From Hofstenia miamia (taxonomy: Eukaryota; Xenacoelomorpha; Acoela): 64,000 bases of DNA. The notes below the pieces were generated by a model, which searched no databases, had not been told where the DNA came from, and worked only from the letters and a program-made list of their open reading frames with translations. Both the position numbers and the translations under genes were made by a program. Positions 60,239 through 64,000 of the stretch are shown here, piece after piece (the first letter of the stretch is position 1; each line of letters starts with the position of its first letter). The DNA is taken from assembly GCA_004352715.1 (NCBI GenBank), contig SCFE01000071.1:1918772-1982771 (forward strand), given 5' to 3'.

Positions 60239-62052
60239 CGTGCTGAATCCCGCTGTCACTCCTCCTTACCAGTTCACACACTGGGCGAATTTCTTGTGCC
60301 AAATTTTCACTAGCAACAGCGATTTAGAGTTAAGCTTGCTGTTAATGAGTGGTTAATTGATGCGATCGCTGTACATACTTTACCATTTAAGCCTTTAACC
60401 ATGCGTTATTCTGGCATTAACTACTACGCATTAACATTTCAAGCGTTCATCTATAATGAAATCGCATGTGTAATTGTTACAAATTATACTATAAAGTTAC
60501 TTCAATTTTAAGCATATTTGTAAAAGTAATTCCTTAATGTCTTTTTCACTCAGAGATTCGTAACCTTAAACTTTCTTGATAAAATTCTCCTAATTTTTTA
60601 ACCCTAACAAATTGCTTTGTCCAAATGTTTGAAAAATTTCATTATGTTAAGAAATATTAAATGCCTTGATATGGACACATCTATGAATTTTTACGCACTC
60701 ATTTAATGATGAAGTTCTGCACTTTGAAGTATACAACAATATTTTTTTCAATGAGAAATCCGATTTTTTTAAAAACATCTAAATTATTTCGAACCTTAGT
60801 TTTCAGATAATGAGTTGATCTAATTTACATGGAAAACTGTGTGAGCTCCGTTTAGTCACCCCAGGTCGCGAATTAAAGTCGAATAAGAAAGAGGAGATAA
60901 TTCTCCTCAGATTTTAAGTATCTTCAATAGTTCGTCAGTTATAAGCTTTTAAAAATTTCTGAGGATACCATGACAATTCCTAGTGAAAATAAGGCCAATA
61001 GGCCATAAATGAGGTTGTTAGGATAAAAAACTTATTATCTCTGGTGAGAGATATTCAGCTTCAAATATTAAGACTAATATTTAAAGTTTGTTTAGTTCAA
61101 AGAATCTCTCTAAACCTATTATGACATTTGGAAATCGTGAGATGTTAGTACATCTATTAAGGAATATTCTTTCATGTAATGATGAAAATTTGGACCGAAA
61201 TGTGTTTGTGGAATATTATTGTATTCTTGAAGTCAGGAAATGAATTCTAGGGTTTTTGGAGCAATAGACATCATCAACTATTTTCTTTTCTTTCAAGCCC
61301 GTCAAATAAGTGCCCAAATTAAGAACGCATGACACCGCAGGACTCGCGGCCATGAAAGATTTCAACACTTCAGTGACACTCCTCTATCCTCTAGTATTTC
61401 AATATTTTGGATATTCTTATTTGTTCATTGAGTTACGCTCTAAAACTTTATTGAGGAAGCCATCACAGCTTTAGAAAATTCATTGGTTGTTTCATAAGAT
61501 AAACCCTTCAAAGCATTTATACTTAGGAAATTTAATCGAGGGCATTTTTATAGTGTTTTGTAATCTTTAAATTATATAGTTTCAAGCAGGAGTGGACATA
61601 TATAATACAGCACATAATTACTGTGACAATAGCAGGTTGTTGCAACCAAATTTTGATCCGAGTGCGTCAATTAATATTATGAACGAAAAAATTTAACTGT
61701 CGATATTTTCTAAACTCACAACACACCACAAAAATAAAAATTCGCCTCTCAAATCCTCACAATAAATTTGTTGACGTAACTGTCAAATATTGTAATAATG
61801 TCATTTGTAGACACTGAGGATTTTATGCATATTATATTATGTATTAATATAAACAAACTATAATAAAATTTTACAACATAGTCATATTCAGTAACCCTAA
61901 TGTTTTAAACTTTATAATTTGATAATTTTTAGAATTATTGAGGCTAGCTACAAAAGTTCTTGCCCCACAAAAATCCCACAAGCTAAAATTTCACACTCGC
62001 ACTACAACACATGTGGTGTAGTAGGGAGCTCCCCACTCCTGCGGCCAGTTTG
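60239..62052. other. Upstream region of the coiled-coil gene
   Basis: 5' flank and presumed promoter of the minus-strand gene. The first 100 bases above the ATG are less AT-rich than the rest. No TATA box or other element is clear enough to call. No gene is seen up to 62052. Confidence 0.45.
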
Positions 62053-62317
62053 CAGGGCCGTGCCTAGGGGGCCAGGGGGGCCATGGCCCACCCTGTTGGA
62101 CCACTGGGCCCCCTTCCTTTTGGCATCCTGGATACAAAACTCCATTGTATTAATTCTAATATTCTGTGACTAAGTTAGAGTGAATATATTTTAGTTGAAA
62201 TATATAAAATACTAATGCCATTCTATTTAGAAATTCAATGAAAAGTGTGAAACTATTTCATGAGCAAAACTATGATTAATTTATTGAACTAATTTTCAAA
62301 TGCAAGCCACGGGCCTG
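62053..62317. mobile_element. hAT-type miniature element, 265 bp, with a perfect 8-bp target duplication
   Basis: ccagtttg at 62045-62052 is repeated exactly at 62318-62325. The element starts CAGGGCCGTGCC and ends with the complement CAGGCCCGTGGC (10 of 12 match). The first 90 bp are very G/C-rich (cctagggggccaggggggcc), the rest AT-rich. It encodes nothing. Confidence 0.9.
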
Positions 62318-62325
62318 CCAGTTTG

Positions 62326-64000
62326 GTTACTAGTGAAAATTCTTGGAAGGAAATTACACTGAATTAATTAACGGAATATAGTCAAACCAGTTTACAATAT
62401 TGTGAAAAACAGTTAATTTTGCTGAACGGTTTGGAAATTTGATCAGATAGAACGCCCAAAGTGTTTTTCTCCTTCGTTTCATATTTTGATTACTACTTAC
62501 GAATTGAAACATATTGCTTTTGCTCTCGTTATAATTTTATTATAGTTATTATATTGATAAATGACAATGTAACCTTTAATTTGGCTTTTGGTTAAATAAA
62601 TTAATTTAGAGAAAATTATTGCAAGGTATATGTATTAAGTTGTTGTGAAATATCTTTGTAGTAAGTCAAGCCAAATTTATCAATGGAAATCAAGTAGAAG
62701 TGGACTCGATTTTATAATTATATAAATTGGAACATTTTTAAAATTTTGGATAAAAAGGCCGAAGTTTTAAAACGGCACATCGCATTTCGAATTGGTGTTT
62801 ATTTAATAATAATGATTATTTACGTCTACAAGTTATAATTCAGAATCGAGTGCGTTTTCATGGTTAAATCGAAGCATTTAGATTTGCGGTGTAATTGTAT
62901 TCAGTTTTTATTACCTTTGGCAGTGGACATCTAAGCGTTGACGGACCACTTCAGATAAATAGTGCCGTGCTTAGAATTAACATTTATAAATAAATTCAAT
63001 GTTAATTAGTTTTAATCGTGGTTTTGTCACCGTTTTACAAGAGAATTTGTAAGAAATGCTCATATTAATTTAGCCTTATATGTAAGGCGGTCAATTTATT
63101 CGACTCTATTTTTACGTACTAAAAAATAGAATTTTTTTTATTTAAATTTCGTTCTATTCTCGCACAGGTTCTATTCCCGAGATTATCGAGCGAATCATTT
63201 CCGAATTAGAACTCTATTGTTCCTATCATGATAAAAAGTTGTAAAATTATGCCTATGGCCTTAATAAAAGTGTTTTGACGTAGTTACATTTACCATGTAT
63301 TTTTAAATGTGTGAATCTTAGACATTTGCATGTATTTAGAATTTAAAAACTTTACTGTATTTTTTTATGATTGGTAAAAGCTCTTGTTATCAGTAGCTCA
63401 ATCGAACATATTCCAGATTCAATTAAATGTTGACGTCTTCGATTTATTGATAATTGTCATTTTAAAAAGTTTGCGCTCTTTGATAAAACTTAGGAAAATG
63501 CTGAAAACATCGTCAGTGCTACATTGTTTTAAACCAGGGTTGCTACTTACGTTTTTACAATTCAGCAAAGAAATTATATATATATATATATATATATCAG
63601 GGCTGCTAAAAAATTAATGGGGGGAATAAATTGTCATCAATGGACTTAGTTTTCAAAATGGCCATAATTAATTTTGGGCACCATTAATGGCCATTATTGC
63701 AATTGTTTCATAACTGTTAAAGTGACTTTTCCTTAAACAATCTCTTTGAATCATTCATCCATGAAATTTTTCAGTGCTACTTTTTTATCACAAGCAAAGC
63801 AAGTTGTCTGTCAAGTTATCTACACCACACACAAGCTATTTTTGAGATTAATGCTTCTTTACCAATCACAACCAGTAAGTTTATGTCAATTCTATCACTG
63901 TACTTGTAGCAATTTTCAGTGATAGTTCGACAGCTCCACCTATCAAATTGTCATTTCATCCTGAAGCAACTATGCAGTGGAACACGGAAATGAATGCAAT
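62326..64000. other. Non-coding AT-rich DNA to the window end
   Basis: No supported gene. A (TA)n run lies at 63574-63597 and is followed at once by CAGGGCTGCTAAAAAATTAA, which may be the left end of another hAT-type element running out of the window. Confidence 0.45.

Noticed and set aside
1-64000. tRNA, rRNA, CRISPR, operon and bacterial-type signals
   Set aside because: None were found; the window is eukaryotic. No tRNA-like A and B boxes at proper spacing were recognised by eye, though a covariance search was not possible.

Overview
The window is strongly AT-rich, spliceosomal-intron-bearing metazoan (invertebrate-type) nuclear DNA from a draft assembly. The animal origin rests on a clear PLK4 gene (kinase, DSGHAT degron, polo boxes), GT-AG introns, several clades of non-LTR retrotransposon and many hAT-type transposon remnants. 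The species cannot be named from the sequence. Six N-runs and six single Ns mark contig joins, and several joins duplicate the flanking sequence, so part of the apparent repeat structure is assembly redundancy.

Layout. 1-4255: a broken gag-like open frame on the minus strand beside an LTR-like end and primer-binding-site-like sequence, with a partly deleted second copy after a 1000-N gap. 7486-8716: a 5'-truncated LINE. 10413-13619: a complete three-exon PLK4 gene, plus strand. 14553-16160: two reverse transcriptase relics. 17145-25000: a tangle of two LINE families on the minus strand (family A with an esterase-like ORF1, family B), an R2-like RT island and four gaps or joins. 25870-28378: a nearly intact LINE (family C). 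28396-32007: an older RT element of a YLDDG family, broken by a terminal-inverted-repeat element, with its 3' part now lying inverted. 32060-44677: no recognisable host gene, but minisatellites, a hAT remnant, a hairpin element and a foldback-like element loaded with TTTAGG-like repeats. 44678-60238: a minus-strand locus for giant coiled-coil proteins. 60239-64000: upstream DNA with one clean hAT-type miniature element.

The most interesting locus is the coiled-coil gene. A 58-nt first exon and a 164-nt second exon match in phase and encode a 74-residue head. Two large 3'-terminal exons of about 3 kb follow in tandem. Both begin at a phase-0 acceptor, both encode about 1,000 residues of uninterrupted charged coiled coil, and both end with a related Leu-(Arg/Lys)-Val-Cys motif. 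The simplest model is one gene giving two rod proteins (1105 and 1086 residues) by alternative terminal exon choice. The rods show a recurrent 18-residue spacing (7+11) rather than plain heptads. I do not recognise the family.

PLK4 and the coiled-coil locus are the only host genes I can support; nearly everything else recognisable is mobile-element DNA.
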